Source: Gemmatimonadota bacterium
GTDB taxonomy: Bacteria; Gemmatimonadota; Gemmatimonadetes; Gemmatimonadales; Gemmatimonadaceae
Length of the DNA stretch: 64,000 nt
Assembly: GCA_016714015.1 (NCBI GenBank)
Contig: JADJNZ010000001.1
Span: 372,001-436,000, forward strand
Direction of reading: 5' to 3'
The position numbers were made by a program, and so were the translations under genes. The notes beneath the pieces were generated by a model. It saw nothing but the letters and a program-made list of their open reading frames with translations, did not search any database and was not told the origin of the DNA. This document shows, piece after piece, positions 42,579 through 52,000 of the stretch (positions are counted from its first letter, which is position 1; the number at the start of each line of letters is the position of its first letter).

Positions 42579-43349
42579 TCAGGGCTTGTTGCCCCGGTCC
42601 TCGACGTGGGCATCCGCGATCTCCTCGCCGGCCCCGATGCGCTTGGGCGGGGCCGAGGTCCCGGAGCCGAGGAGCCCCATCTTCTGCTTGAGCGCGAGGA
42701 GCTGCTGGTCGGCGCTCGCCGACCCCGCCGACTTCTCGAGCCGCTTGAAGTCGTGCGAGAGGCGATCGCCCGAGAACTCCTCGTCGATCTCCGAGCTGGC
42801 TTTGATCATGCGCTCGTTGCTCGTGATCTTCTCCTCCATGCGGGCGAAGGCCTCGAAGGCCGACTTCTCCGACATGGACGACATCGTCTCCGAGATCTTC
42901 TGCTGCGCCTGCGCGCGCCGCTGCCGCGCGAGGAGGAGGTTCTTCTTGCGCTTGGCCTCCTCGATCTTGTCATTCAGGTCGCGGAGCGAGTTCTTGAGCT
43001 TCTCGGTCTCGAGCTGGTGCGCCTGCCAGGTGGTGAAGAGCGTGTTGGCATGCTCCTGGTGCTCGGACTGGCGCACGAGCGCCTGCTTGGCGAGGTCGTC
43101 ACGCCCTTCCTTGATGGCGAGCATGGCCTTGGCCTCCCAGTCCGCGGCGGCCTTCTCCTCGGCCTCGGCCTGGTCCTTCAGGCGCTTCTCGTCGGCGATC
43201 GCGGCGGCCACCTGCTGCTTGGCGCGCGCGAGCTGGTTGCGCATGTCGACCACGATCTGGTCCAGCATCTTCTCCGGATCCTCGGCGCGCGAGATCAGGT
43301 CGTTGATGTTGGACTTGAGGAGGGTGGCCAGCCGGTCGAAGATGCCCAT
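42579..43349 (-). CDS. pspA: PspA/IM30 (ESCRT-III-like) membrane-stress protein
   Basis: The 256-residue, almost wholly helical product begins MGIFDRLATLLKSNINDLIS, the amphipathic membrane-binding helix. EDPEKMLDQIVVDMRNQLA and long coiled coils follow to about residue 220. PspA oligomers coat and stabilise damaged inner membrane. The C-terminal 35 residues are polar and variable. It lies two bases after the YbjN/CesT-like gene and before an AI-2E permease, which suggests an envelope-stress module. No PspF/PspBC homologue is adjacent, so sigma54 control is not supported here. Confidence 0.95.
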   Translation of the reverse strand: MGIFDRLATLLKSNINDLISRAEDPEKMLDQIVVDMRNQLARAKQQVAAAIADEKRLKDQAEAEEKAAADWEAKAMLAIKEGRDDLAKQALVRQSEHQEHANTLFTTWQAHQLETEKLKNSLRDLNDKIEEAKRKKNLLLARQRRAQAQQKISETMSSMSEKSAFEAFARMEEKITSNERMIKASSEIDEEFSGDRLSHDFKRLEKSAGSASADQQLLALKQKMGLLGSGTSAPPKRIGAGEEIADAHVEDRGNKP

Positions 43350-43351
43350 GG

Positions 43352-43756
43352 TCAGCGGGCCTCGCGGAAGTGAGCCAGCTCGCGGAGGTGCGACGCGAGC
43401 GACAAGGTGATGCTCTCGTAGCTGGCCAGGAACTCCTCGTAGTCGAGGTGGCTGAGCTCGAGCGCTTCAGTGAGGACGACCTCGCCCTTCTGGATCCCGT
43501 AGGAGCCATGCAGGAGATCGGTCGCGTTGAGTTCGAGGAGTCGCCGGTACAGCGTCGCGGCCGAGGTGGACTCGGCGGGGAGCGTCATGACCTTCACGCG
43601 CAACACGACCACCGGCGGCGAGTGATGGATGACGACGGTCATGTCGAGTTCGCCGCCGGGCTGGACGGCCCAGAGGCCCGGCTCGATCTCGTTGTACGAT
43701 GCGCCTTCGGCCGCGAGTCGGCCGAGGAATCCTTCGATCTGTTCGGGCGTGACCAT
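43352..43756 (-). CDS. YbjN/CesT-like small acidic protein
   Basis: The 134-residue product begins MVTPEQIEGFLGRLAAEGAS. It shows the alpha-beta-beta-beta-alpha pattern of YbjN or type III-chaperone-like proteins: LWAVQPGGELDMTVVIHH, VVVLRVKVM, LYRRLLELNATDLLHGSYGI, then VVLTEALELSHLDYEEF. Such proteins bind other proteins and often sit beside pspA-type genes. GTG 43780 is an in-frame alternative start; neither start has a good Shine-Dalgarno sequence. Its stop is two bases from the pspA start, so the two are probably co-expressed and may interact. Confidence 0.75.
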   Translation of the reverse strand: MVTPEQIEGFLGRLAAEGASYNEIEPGLWAVQPGGELDMTVVIHHSPPVVVLRVKVMTLPAESTSAATLYRRLLELNATDLLHGSYGIQKGEVVLTEALELSHLDYEEFLASYESITLSLASHLRELAHFREAR

Positions 43757-43838
43757 TTCCGACCCGTGGTGAGGGGACACTCGGGCTTACGCCGCGGGTG
43801 TGTCGGAAAGTTTCACCCGGGCAGAGCGTTGCGCCAGC

Positions 43839-43854
43839 GGGGACGTACGTCCCC
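43839..43854 (-). terminator. Hairpin after sdaAA
   Basis: Perfect 16-bp palindrome GGGGACGTACGTCCCC, 23 bases beyond the sdaAA stop. It has no T run, so termination is likely but not certain. Confidence 0.5.
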
Positions 43855-43877
43855 GGACAGGACCTGCACCCGCCCGA

Positions 43878-44756
43878 TCAGGTGCGCTTGATCTGGACGA
43901 GGCGTTCCTTCGCGAGGCGCCGCCCGGTCGGGGTCGCCGCGAGCCCGCCGCCGGCCGTCTCGCGATACCGGACGTCCATCTCCTTCCCGATCTCGCCCAT
44001 GGTGTCGATCACCTCGTCCGCCGGGATGGCGAAGGTGATGCCCGCCATCGCCATCTCGACGGCGGCAAGGGCGATGGCCGCGCCGGTCGCGTTGCGGAAG
44101 ACGCAGGGCAGCTCCACGAGCCCGCCGAGCGGATCGCAGACGAGCCCGAGCGTCCCCTGCTGCGCGAGGGCGACGGCGTGTCCGACCATGGAGGGCGAGC
44201 CGCCGAGCATCTCGGTCGCGGCGCCCGCGGCCATGCCGGCGGCCGCGCCGGTCTCGGCCTGGCATCCCCCTTCGGCGCCGGAGAGCGAGGCGCGCTGCGC
44301 GACGACCGCCCCGATGAGCCCCGCGGTCGCGAGCGCATCGATGAGCTGGTCGTCGGTGCACCCCTTCTGCTTGGCGATGCCGAGGAGCACGGCAGGGAGG
44401 ACGCCCGCGCCGCCGGCCGTCGGCGCGGCGACGATGACGCCCATCGCGGCGTTCACTTCCTGCACCGCGAGCGCTCGCATGAGGACGTCGCGGAACACGG
44501 TCCCGGCGAGCGGACCCGCGGGGCCGGTGCGGAGCTTCGCCGCATCGCCGCCGACGAGGCCGGAGTTCGAACGGAGGTCGCCGACCAGCCCCTGCTCGAC
44601 GGCGTGGCGCATGACGGCGAGGGCGCGGCCGAGCGCCTCGCGGATGTCGTCAACGGTGCGGCCCTGGTCACGCGACTCGATCTCGAGGGCGACTGACGCG
44701 AGCGTGGTGCCCTTGGCCTCGGCGTCGCGGATGGCATCGTGCAGCGAGCCGTACAT
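43878..44756 (-). CDS. sdaAA: L-serine dehydratase, iron-sulfur-dependent, alpha subunit
   Basis: The 292-residue subunit converts L-serine to pyruvate and ammonia with the beta subunit. NSGLVGGDAAKL (residues 64-75) and the three cluster cysteines Cys165, Cys207 and Cys218 (GGCQAETG, LVCDPLGG, LPCVFRN) mark the family. ATG 44756 (MYGSLHDAI) shares one base with the sdaAB stop (TGATG); longer frames are rejected. The two-subunit arrangement is the Firmicute-like type rather than the single-chain enterobacterial enzyme. Confidence 0.96.
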   Translation of the reverse strand: MYGSLHDAIRDAEAKGTTLASVALEIESRDQGRTVDDIREALGRALAVMRHAVEQGLVGDLRSNSGLVGGDAAKLRTGPAGPLAGTVFRDVLMRALAVQEVNAAMGVIVAAPTAGGAGVLPAVLLGIAKQKGCTDDQLIDALATAGLIGAVVAQRASLSGAEGGCQAETGAAAGMAAGAATEMLGGSPSMVGHAVALAQQGTLGLVCDPLGGLVELPCVFRNATGAAIALAAVEMAMAGITFAIPADEVIDTMGEIGKEMDVRYRETAGGGLAATPTGRRLAKERLVQIKRT

Positions 44757-45430
44757 CAGCCACCGACCTTGTCGATGCGGTGCGTCCATCGCACCCACGG
44801 GAGCGCGCGCAGGTCGTCGCGGACCTTCTCGTTGGGCTGCTCGTCCACCTCGATCACCATGAACGCGTCGCCCCCTCGATGTTTCCGCGAGAGCCTGAGC
44901 GTGGCGATGTTGACGCCATCGTCGCTGAGGATGCCGGTGATCTTCGCGATCGATCCCTTGATGTCCTCGGCGACCATGACGATGGTGTGATGCGAGGCGT
45001 CCACCTCGACGGGATAGCCGTCGATCTGCGACACCTTGATGCGCCCCGCGCCGAGCGAGGCGCCGAGCATGACGTGATGCCGGTGCTGCCGGGTGACGGT
45101 GATGCGCACGGTGTTGGGATGCACCTCGGGCTCGTCGCCGAGCGTGGTCTTCTCGAAGCGCCAGTCGAGGCCCTCCTTCTCCATGATCGCGAGCGCATCG
45201 CGCAGACGCTCATCATCGGGCCGGAATCCGAGGAGCCCGCCGACGATCGCCTTGTCGGTGCCGTGTCCCTCGCCGGTGCGCGCGAAGGAGCCGTGCAGTT
45301 CGATCAGGGCCTTCTCCGGCGTGCCCGCGACGAGGTCGCGCGCGACCAGGCCGAGGCGGCAGGCACCAGCGGTGTGGCTTGAGCTTGGGCCCACCATGAC
45401 GGGGCCGATGATGTCCAGTATCGATACCAT
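44756..45430 (-). CDS. sdaAB: L-serine dehydratase, iron-sulfur-dependent, beta subunit
   Basis: The 224-residue partner begins MVSILDIIGPVMVGPSSSHT, with the SSSHT motif that contacts the substrate. The C-terminal ACT domain (about 145-220, HHTIVMVAEDIKGSIAKITG and INIATL-type strands) probably senses serine. It lies directly upstream of and overlaps sdaAA. Its start codon is only 11 bases from the left inverted repeat of the four-helix-bundle unit, so that repeat sits in its promoter region. Confidence 0.96.
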   Translation of the reverse strand: MVSILDIIGPVMVGPSSSHTAGACRLGLVARDLVAGTPEKALIELHGSFARTGEGHGTDKAIVGGLLGFRPDDERLRDALAIMEKEGLDWRFEKTTLGDEPEVHPNTVRITVTRQHRHHVMLGASLGAGRIKVSQIDGYPVEVDASHHTIVMVAEDIKGSIAKITGILSDDGVNIATLRLSRKHRGGDAFMVIEVDEQPNEKVRDDLRALPWVRWTHRIDKVGG

Positions 45431-45441
45431 GGGATGAAGCT

Positions 45442-45463
45442 AAGGAGCGAGGAGCGAGGGGAA
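45442..45463. repeat. Left 22-bp inverted repeat of the four-helix-bundle unit
   Basis: Begins AAGGAGCGAGGAGCGAGGGG and is the exact reverse complement of 46017-46038. It is followed by an almost pure purine tract to about 45530. It lies 11 bases from the sdaAB start codon. Confidence 0.9.
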
Positions 45464-45530
45464 AGAGCGAGGACGGGCAGGGGAAGGGGGAGAGGGGAGG
45501 GGGAGGGTCCAGGGGGAGGGGAGGTTCCGG
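45464..45530. repeat. Purine-rich tract inside the left repeat
   Basis: About 67 bases of mostly G and A, with GGGGGAG-type units. It is complementary in character to the pyrimidine tract at 45953-46016, so the two arms could pair imperfectly around the gene. Confidence 0.7.
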
Positions 45531-45576
45531 ACCGCTCGGCGGGGTTCTGGTGGGGGTGTGCGAGGTGCGGGGTGCC

Positions 45577-45951
45577 ATGGTTGCGCGCATGGCACCTCCA
45601 GCTGCGGCGCGGCCGCTTCTTGCGGATCGGCTCGTTCTCTTCGGGGGGCGGGTGGGCGCGGTCATCCGCAGTGCGCCTCGGGATGCGGCATTGGAGCCGA
45701 TGTTCCGGCAGCTCGCGCGGTCAGCGACCTCGCCGGCGGCGAACTACGCCGAGGCGCGCGAGGCGGTCTCGTCTCGGGACTACGTGCACAGGATGAAGAT
45801 CGTCGTGAAGGAGCTCCGCGAGACCATCACCTGGCTCGAGATGCTGCGGGTCGCGGGCTTCCGCGCGCGCGACATCGAGGTACTCGAGCGCGAATGCCGA
45901 GAGTTGATCGCGATCAGCGTCACGTGCATTCGTCGCGCCATCGGCCAGTAA
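45577..45951 (+). CDS. Four-helix-bundle protein (23S rRNA intervening-sequence protein family)
   Basis: The 124-residue product carries the family signature in order: LADRLVLFGGRVGAVIR, MFRQLARSATSPAANYAEA, EAVSSRDYVHRMKIVVKELR, then ETITWLEMLRVAG and a last helix to CIRRAIGQ. Relatives are encoded in 23S rRNA intervening sequences, as free-standing genes, and as the Avd accessory protein of diversity-generating retroelements. They form basic pentamers that bind nucleic acid. ATG 45577 is used; ATG 45589 and GTG 45550 are alternatives. The gene is alone on the plus strand between two minus-strand genes. It is bounded by perfect 22-bp inverted repeats, which suggests a mobile or hairpin-borne unit. 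No transposase or reverse transcriptase is nearby. Confidence 0.88.
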   Translation: MVARMAPPAAARPLLADRLVLFGGRVGAVIRSAPRDAALEPMFRQLARSATSPAANYAEAREAVSSRDYVHRMKIVVKELRETITWLEMLRVAGFRARDIEVLERECRELIAISVTCIRRAIGQ

Positions 45952-45952
45952 G

Positions 45953-46016
45953 CCCCTTCCCCCTTCCCCCTTCCCCCTCCCCCTCGTCCCTCCCCCCTTC
46001 CCCTCGCCCCTTCCCC
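45953..46016. repeat. Pyrimidine tract with heptamer periodicity
   Basis: CCCCTTC repeats three times, then CCCCTCC and variants, between the stop of the four-helix-bundle gene (45951) and the right 22-bp repeat. Almost no purines. Confidence 0.75.
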
Positions 46017-46038
46017 TTCCCCTCGCTCCTCGCTCCTT
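46017..46038. repeat. Right 22-bp inverted repeat of the four-helix-bundle unit
   Basis: Exact reverse complement of 45442-45463 and identical to 38572-38593. It ends one base before the stop codon of the DUF5107/TPR gene, so the unit abuts that gene with no spacer. Confidence 0.9.
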
Positions 46039-46039
46039 C

Positions 46040-49027
46040 TCACGGCAGCCGGCGAAGCGCCTGCACCACCCTGCCATCCGCTCCCCCCGCCGCCCTCGCC
46101 CACCCCTCAAGCCTGTCCCGCGTCGCCCGCGCCGCCGCGGTGTCCGTTCCGCGCCGCCGCGCGAGCTCCGCCTCCAACAGGTCCTCGGCGCGCTCGTCGA
46201 CGTTCTCCGGATACGGCTTCCCTGCCCCGAGCCGCTCCGGCCACTCGCGCGCGGCGGCGATCAGGGCCGCCGCCGCCTCCCAGCGCGCGTCGCGCATCGC
46301 GTCGACCGCGAGCAGGAGCTTCGCTTCACGATAGAGCGCGTGTCCCTCGGCGCTGCCCTCGTACGGGATGATCTCGATCCGGTCGAGGATCCGCTCAGCC
46401 GCCGCATGGTGCCCGGCGGCCATCTGCGCGCGCACGAGGGTGAGGCCGAGGATGTAGCTCGCCGGGATCCGCCCGTAGTAGTCGCTCGCGACGGCCTCGG
46501 CACCTGCCGCGTCGCCAGCGGCGAGCAACGCCTCCGTGAGTCGCTTGCCGTACCGCCACTCGCCGCGATCGAGCTGCGCCGCGCGGCGGAGGTCGGTGAT
46601 GCGGTCGGCGGTCGATCGCCCCGGGAAGGCGGCACGCGCCGCGTAGAAGGGCGCGAACCCCGGACGGTCACCCAGCTCGACGAGGAGCGGACGCGCCTCC
46701 TCGAGCCGCCCGAGATGCCAGAGCCCGAGCGCGCGATAGTAGCGCGGCTTCCAGTCGTCGCTCGTGGCGACGACCTGCTCGAGCGCAGTGATCACCTCGG
46801 GGCGGAAGGGGAAGACGCGCAGCGGCGGGAGCTCGTTGGCCCGCGTGATGAGCGCGGTCGCATTGGCCGGCCGGAGCGCGGCGCGCCAGTAGAGGGCTTC
46901 GGGGTGGTCATTGAGCGCCTCGAGGAGTCGCAGCGCCTGCGCGCGTTCGCCGACGCCGAGATACCAGGACGCGAGCTGGAAGAGCTGCTGCTCGGGGAGT
47001 TCCGCGCGCACACCGCTGAGGAGGAGGCGCGCCGGATCCTGCGCGCGCCGCGCGAGCAGGCGCTCGTAGCGCGCGAGCTGACTGAGCGGATCGGCGGCCT
47101 CGAGCGCGGCCGTCGCCGCCGACAGCGGCACCGGCGCGCCGTTCCGACGGGCGATCACCACGCGCACGCCGAGTGCATCGAGATCGGCGGGGTCGGCGGC
47201 GAGCGCCTTGTCGGCATAGGCCGCGGCGCGGCGCGCGTCGCCGTCCGCGAGCCAGAGCTTCGCGAGTTCGGCGTAGGCGGCGACGCGGTACTCGAGCGTC
47301 TGCGACGCGATCTCGAAGCCGTCGCGCGCATCGGCGAGGCGTCCGAGGTGGCGGTTGGCGAGACCGTAGTAGTAGTTGGCCGCACCGTCGTAGGTATCGA
47401 CGCTGAGCGCCGTGCGGGCATCGCGACGCGCCGCCTCGTAGCGCATCGCGCGGAGTTCGAGGGCGGCGCGGTCGGTGAGCGCGGGGACGAAGTGCGGGTC
47501 CTTCGCGAGCGCGCTGTCGAGGAGCGGACGCGCGCGGTCGTACTCTCGCTGCCGCATCAGCTCCTTGCCCTTGAGGTGCAGGCCGACCGCCGATGTCCAA
47601 TCGAAGTCGCGCGGCGTGGCGATGGGCCGGTCGAGCGCGACGGTGGCGGGGTCGCCGTCGAAGACGAGGCGATGGTCGCCGAGGATGATGCGCAGGTCGC
47701 GGAGGGCGACGCCGGGCGCGGTGATGGTATCGGCCCAGGGCTGGAGGGGGGACCGCACCACGCGCCGGGCGGCGAGGCGCTGGCCCTTCGCCTGGATGAT
47801 GAGCGAGTCCGCGACCGGCTCGGCGGGCGAGAGGGCGAGGATGATGCGATCGCCGACCTGCGTGACGTTGAGCGCCCCGGCGGCGCTCGCGGTGACGAAT
47901 CCCTTGGTGCCGACGACCGGCATCCACCGTTCGGTCCAGCGGTCGGTGAGATGCGGCGTGAAGCCGCGGTGCTTGAAGGGGGTGAACGTGCTCCCCTCGG
48001 CGGACTGGTTGAAGAGACGCCCTGACTGGAGTTCCGAGTACTGCCCATCGCGGTCCGTGAGCAGTTGCTCCCAGATCATGCCCTGCCGCGAGAGCCCCCA
48101 GATCCAGATCTTCTGCCCCGGCTTCTCGTCGCGCGGTGCGACGCGGGCCATGCCGAAGTCGTGATCGCGCCAGTAGGCGCCGAAGAAGTCGCCGGCGCCG
48201 CCGAAGACGTGATACGACTTGTAGGGCCCGAAGTCATTCCGCTCGTACCGGCTCACATCGGCATTGCGCGCGGTGTTGATGGGCCACTCACCGGGCTCGC
48301 CGTCATGTCCGATCCAGCTCGTGCCGGGGAAGACGTACTGGAGGTCGCCGCGGGTGGGGATGCCGGCGGTCATCCACGTGTAGTAGGGCTGCTCGAGTGA
48401 CGAGCCGTTGTGCCAGGTGGAGCTCGTGGTGAAGTAGGCCTGGTCGGGCGCGAGGCGCGTCTCGACGCGCCACGTGGTGTTCGTGAGGAGGTCGAGCGCG
48501 CCGACGATCGCGCTCACGCTGCCGTCAGCGTTCTTGCGGACGACGTAATCGACGGGCGTGGAGACGTTGGGCGTGTGGCCGATGATGCCGTAGTTGGCCT
48601 CGATGCCGCCGCTCGTCCAGGGGCCGCGCATCGCGATGTCGCGGAACTTCACCGCGTGATTGAAATAGATGAACGGCCGGCCGGTGCGCTTCTCGACCGC
48701 GGCCCAGATCTTCCCGCCGATCTCGGGGAGGATGAGCACGCGGATGAAGTCGTTCTCGAGCTCGACGACCTTCCACGCCTGCGGTCGCGCGGTGGCGGTG
48801 AATCCGTCGAAGCGGAAGTACGGATAGATGCGGCCGACGACGGGGATCGGGTCGGGGTCGCTGAAGGGATACGTCGGGAAGGTGTCGCGGTACTCGCGGA
48901 TGCGCGCGGTCCGCGCCTGGACCACGGCACCGCGCTGGATCTCGCGCGACTGTGCCATCGCCGGCAGCGCGGTGATGGCCAGGAGGGCGAGGCCCAGCGC
49001 GCGCGGGCGTCCGATGATCGTCCGCAT
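46040..49027 (-). CDS. Secreted DUF5107 and TPR protein
   Basis: The 995-residue product has a signal peptide (MRTIIGRPRALGLALLAITALPAMAQ). A DUF5107 region follows, about residues 60-400: ENDFIRVLILPEIGGKIWAA, FIYFNHAVKFRDIAMRGPWT, GIEANYGIIGHTPN and HNGSS. This galactose-mutarotase-like fold often accompanies glycan-degrading enzymes. Residues 430-995 are TPR and other helical repeats. ATG 49027 lies five bases after the hydrolase-like gene, so the two form an operon. A role in binding or processing carbohydrate outside the cytoplasm is inferred. Its stop codon directly adjoins the right repeat of the four-helix-bundle unit. Confidence 0.88.
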   Translation of the reverse strand: MRTIIGRPRALGLALLAITALPAMAQSREIQRGAVVQARTARIREYRDTFPTYPFSDPDPIPVVGRIYPYFRFDGFTATARPQAWKVVELENDFIRVLILPEIGGKIWAAVEKRTGRPFIYFNHAVKFRDIAMRGPWTSGGIEANYGIIGHTPNVSTPVDYVVRKNADGSVSAIVGALDLLTNTTWRVETRLAPDQAYFTTSSTWHNGSSLEQPYYTWMTAGIPTRGDLQYVFPGTSWIGHDGEPGEWPINTARNADVSRYERNDFGPYKSYHVFGGAGDFFGAYWRDHDFGMARVAPRDEKPGQKIWIWGLSRQGMIWEQLLTDRDGQYSELQSGRLFNQSAEGSTFTPFKHRGFTPHLTDRWTERWMPVVGTKGFVTASAAGALNVTQVGDRIILALSPAEPVADSLIIQAKGQRLAARRVVRSPLQPWADTITAPGVALRDLRIILGDHRLVFDGDPATVALDRPIATPRDFDWTSAVGLHLKGKELMRQREYDRARPLLDSALAKDPHFVPALTDRAALELRAMRYEAARRDARTALSVDTYDGAANYYYGLANRHLGRLADARDGFEIASQTLEYRVAAYAELAKLWLADGDARRAAAYADKALAADPADLDALGVRVVIARRNGAPVPLSAATAALEAADPLSQLARYERLLARRAQDPARLLLSGVRAELPEQQLFQLASWYLGVGERAQALRLLEALNDHPEALYWRAALRPANATALITRANELPPLRVFPFRPEVITALEQVVATSDDWKPRYYRALGLWHLGRLEEARPLLVELGDRPGFAPFYAARAAFPGRSTADRITDLRRAAQLDRGEWRYGKRLTEALLAAGDAAGAEAVASDYYGRIPASYILGLTLVRAQMAAGHHAAAERILDRIEIIPYEGSAEGHALYREAKLLLAVDAMRDARWEAAAALIAAAREWPERLGAGKPYPENVDERAEDLLEAELARRRGTDTAAARATRDRLEGWARAAGGADGRVVQALRRLP

Positions 49028-49032
49028 GATGA

Positions 49033-52000
49033 TCACCGGATGACGAGGAGGATGCCCTTCCCCGGCGCGAGCGTGATGCGCTCGCCGGCGCCGATCGTGC
49101 GCGCGTCCTGCAACGCGCCCACGGCGGGGGCGGTGATCGTCGCGCGCGCCGGATCGATCCCGAGCGCGGCCCAGTCCACCTGCGGCGTGATGCTCACGGT
49201 GTCGGCGGCCCAGCTCGCGATGGCCACGAGGGCGCGGCCGTCCTGCTTGAACACGGTGGCCTTCACGTCCTCGCGCCCGGTGCGCACCTGCACGTTGGGG
49301 GACCAGTAGCCGTAGAGCTGCGACCCTTGCATGCCGAAGTCGTCCCAGAGCTTCCAGAGCGGACGCGGGTCGGCGTTGCTCGACCAGGGCATGCGATTGG
49401 TCATGCCATGGACCATGCCACGCCACGGGTTGCCGCCCCCCTCGAGCATCTCACCCATGAGGCCGAACGGGATGCCGCTCACCTCGGTCATCCAGAAGTC
49501 GTCGGGGCTCTTCTCGTAGTCGAAGTACTCGCCGAACCAGAGGCGGTCGATGTATGGGAAGAGCTCGAGGTAGAGCATCGCGCTGTTGATGAAGCCGTCG
49601 CGCTCGTTGTACTGGTTGGCCGAGTGGAGGTCGAGGATGCCGGGGCGCCCGTCCTGGCGAAGCATGCGACGCACCCGCTTCATGGTCGTGCGGTCGAACG
49701 CGACGTCATCGAGGTAGAGCCCGTCGATGCCGACGTTGTGCACGAGCCAGTTGATCCCCTCGATGTAGTAGTTGTGCCAGCGGCTCATCCCGCTGTTGAC
49801 CACCGCGGCATCCTTGAGCTCGGGGACGAACCAGGCGGCGATGTAGTCGTCCTGCAGGTGCTCCTGGAGCCAGGAGTATCCGCCGCCGCGGCCGGGGGAG
49901 AAGACCTCGTGCCCGAGCGAACGGAGGGCGTAGAGCTCGTGACTGCGATTGGAGAGCTCGCGGACGGTGTTGTAGATCTTGACCTGCAGGCCGCGGCGGT
50001 GCGCGTCGTCGATGTAGCGCTTCATCGCGTCATGGGCGATGAAGGGGTAGTTGATGTACGGGTTGATCGCGTTGGCGTGATGGATGTTCACGACGGTCGC
50101 GCCCGTCGCGACGACGGTGTCGAGCGGCGAGTACTTGTGATAGAAGCGGCGCGACCACTGCGCGTCGGTCTCGAGCGGATGGAAGGGCGTGACGAGGAAG
50201 CGGGCGTCGAAGCGGAGCGAGTCGCCGGCGGCCATGAGCCGCCCACCGCTCGTGGCGCGGACCATCACCGCGTCGGGATCCTCGCTCCAGGTGATGTGCC
50301 CCGCGCCGCCGTTGCCCCACGAGGTGGGAAGGAGCAGCGGCTTCTGGAGATAGAAGTTGGTGTTGAGTGGCCGGACGTAGTGCTCGTCGCGCAGGGAGAA
50401 CCAGAGCCCGGCGTTCACGCCGCCGAGCCAGGCGCCGTCCTGGTTCTTCTTCGCGACGTCCCAGGTCCAGTCGTTGAAGCGGGGTCGCCGCTGGCCCTTG
50501 AGTCCGAGCCCCATCGCATAGGTCGCCGCGCCGGGCGCGTAGGGGATGGTGAGCGCGACATCCTCGAGCGCGACGCTGCGCTTGGCGCGGAGGCGCATCT
50601 CGTATGAGAGGCTCCCGTCGAACTCGAGCGTGCCGCGGACCTCGAGGTCCCATGCGCCGGCGTCGGTCGTGGCGGTCCACGAGACGGTGCCGGGCTCCTG
50701 TCGCGTGAAGCGGAGATCGCCGGGGCGCGGGACGGGATCGCCCTGCACCGCACCGGGCGCCTCGGGTACCTTCACCTGCGTCACGTCGAGCCGGATGGGC
50801 GCCGCGATCACCGCATTGGGCGCCGCCTGGAGCCCCGTCATCTCGGGCGTGAAGAAGGTCTCGATGCGCGCCGGGAGTCCGTTCGCACCGAGCGTGATGC
50901 TGCGCCCGAGGATGCGCAATGTGCGACCCTCCACCGCGATCGGCGTGTACGGGGCGATGACGTCGTTGCGGTGCCCGAGCGTGGAGTTGAGCCAGGCGAG
51001 GCGGGTGAGCTTCTCCGGTTCGTCGGCGCCACCGACGAGGACGGAGTCGGGACGCACGACGATGGTGAGGGCGACCTTCACGGGTGCGGTGCCTGCGGCG
51101 GTGACGGTCGCGTCGCCGGTGTAGGTCCCCGGGGCGGCGCTCATGGGGACATCGACGCCCGCCCACATCGCCTGCACCTGCCCCGCGGCGACATCGACGC
51201 GCGCGGTGAAGGGGCGGCCGTCCCAGCCGGTGCCGCCGTTGTTGATCGACGTGAGGCGCGCGGACGGGATGACGTTCGCGCCGGCGCGCAGGTCGCCGAA
51301 CGTGACCTTCAGGTCGTTCGTCGCGCGGCGCGCGTACACGCCGAGCTGGAAGGCGAGGAACTCGCCGCGGCGTGCCTCGTCGCGGAAGGTGGCGGTGGGG
51401 CCGCGCGTGATCCAGCGCAGCGGCAACTGGTCGCGCATGCGGATGGAGTGGAGGCGGTCCTCGGGGAAGACGAGGAACGGCTTCGTCGCGTGCGCCGCGT
51501 CAAGGCGCTGCACCTCGGCGGGCGTCGCGATCACCTGCATCGGCGCGAAGCTGTTGAGCGCGTCGATGGCCTCGAAGCGCTCGACCGTCGCGCGCGGGAC
51601 GGCGGATGCGCGCGTCAACTCGGCGAGCCAGGCGGCGTCGGCGCTGTCGGCGACTGGCAGATAGGTGACGTTCGGGTAGTTGGAGCGGCCGCCCGACTTG
51701 TAGGGCAGGTAGTAGATGAAGTAGCGCCCCGCGCCGGCGACGGGCTCGAAGTCGAACTCGCCGGCCGCCTGGGTGATCGCGCCGCGGCGAACATTCGCGA
51801 TCCGCTGCCCGCCGCGTTCGGCGATGACGAGCACGGCCTTGGCCTCGGGGTTCCGGTCGGGGCGACGCCACGGGACGCTCACGTGCGCGACGCGGCCTGC
51901 AGCGGTCACGCGTACGACGGCGCGGTGATTGCCGAGCGTCTCGGAGTCCCAGGCGGAGTCGGCGACGGTGAACTGCTGGGCGCCGAGCGGCGAGACGGCC

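Noticed and set aside
45431..46039. Insertion sequence around the four-helix-bundle gene
   Set aside because: There is no transposase, and no target-site duplication could be seen. The unit is reported as a repeat-bounded gene, not as an IS.
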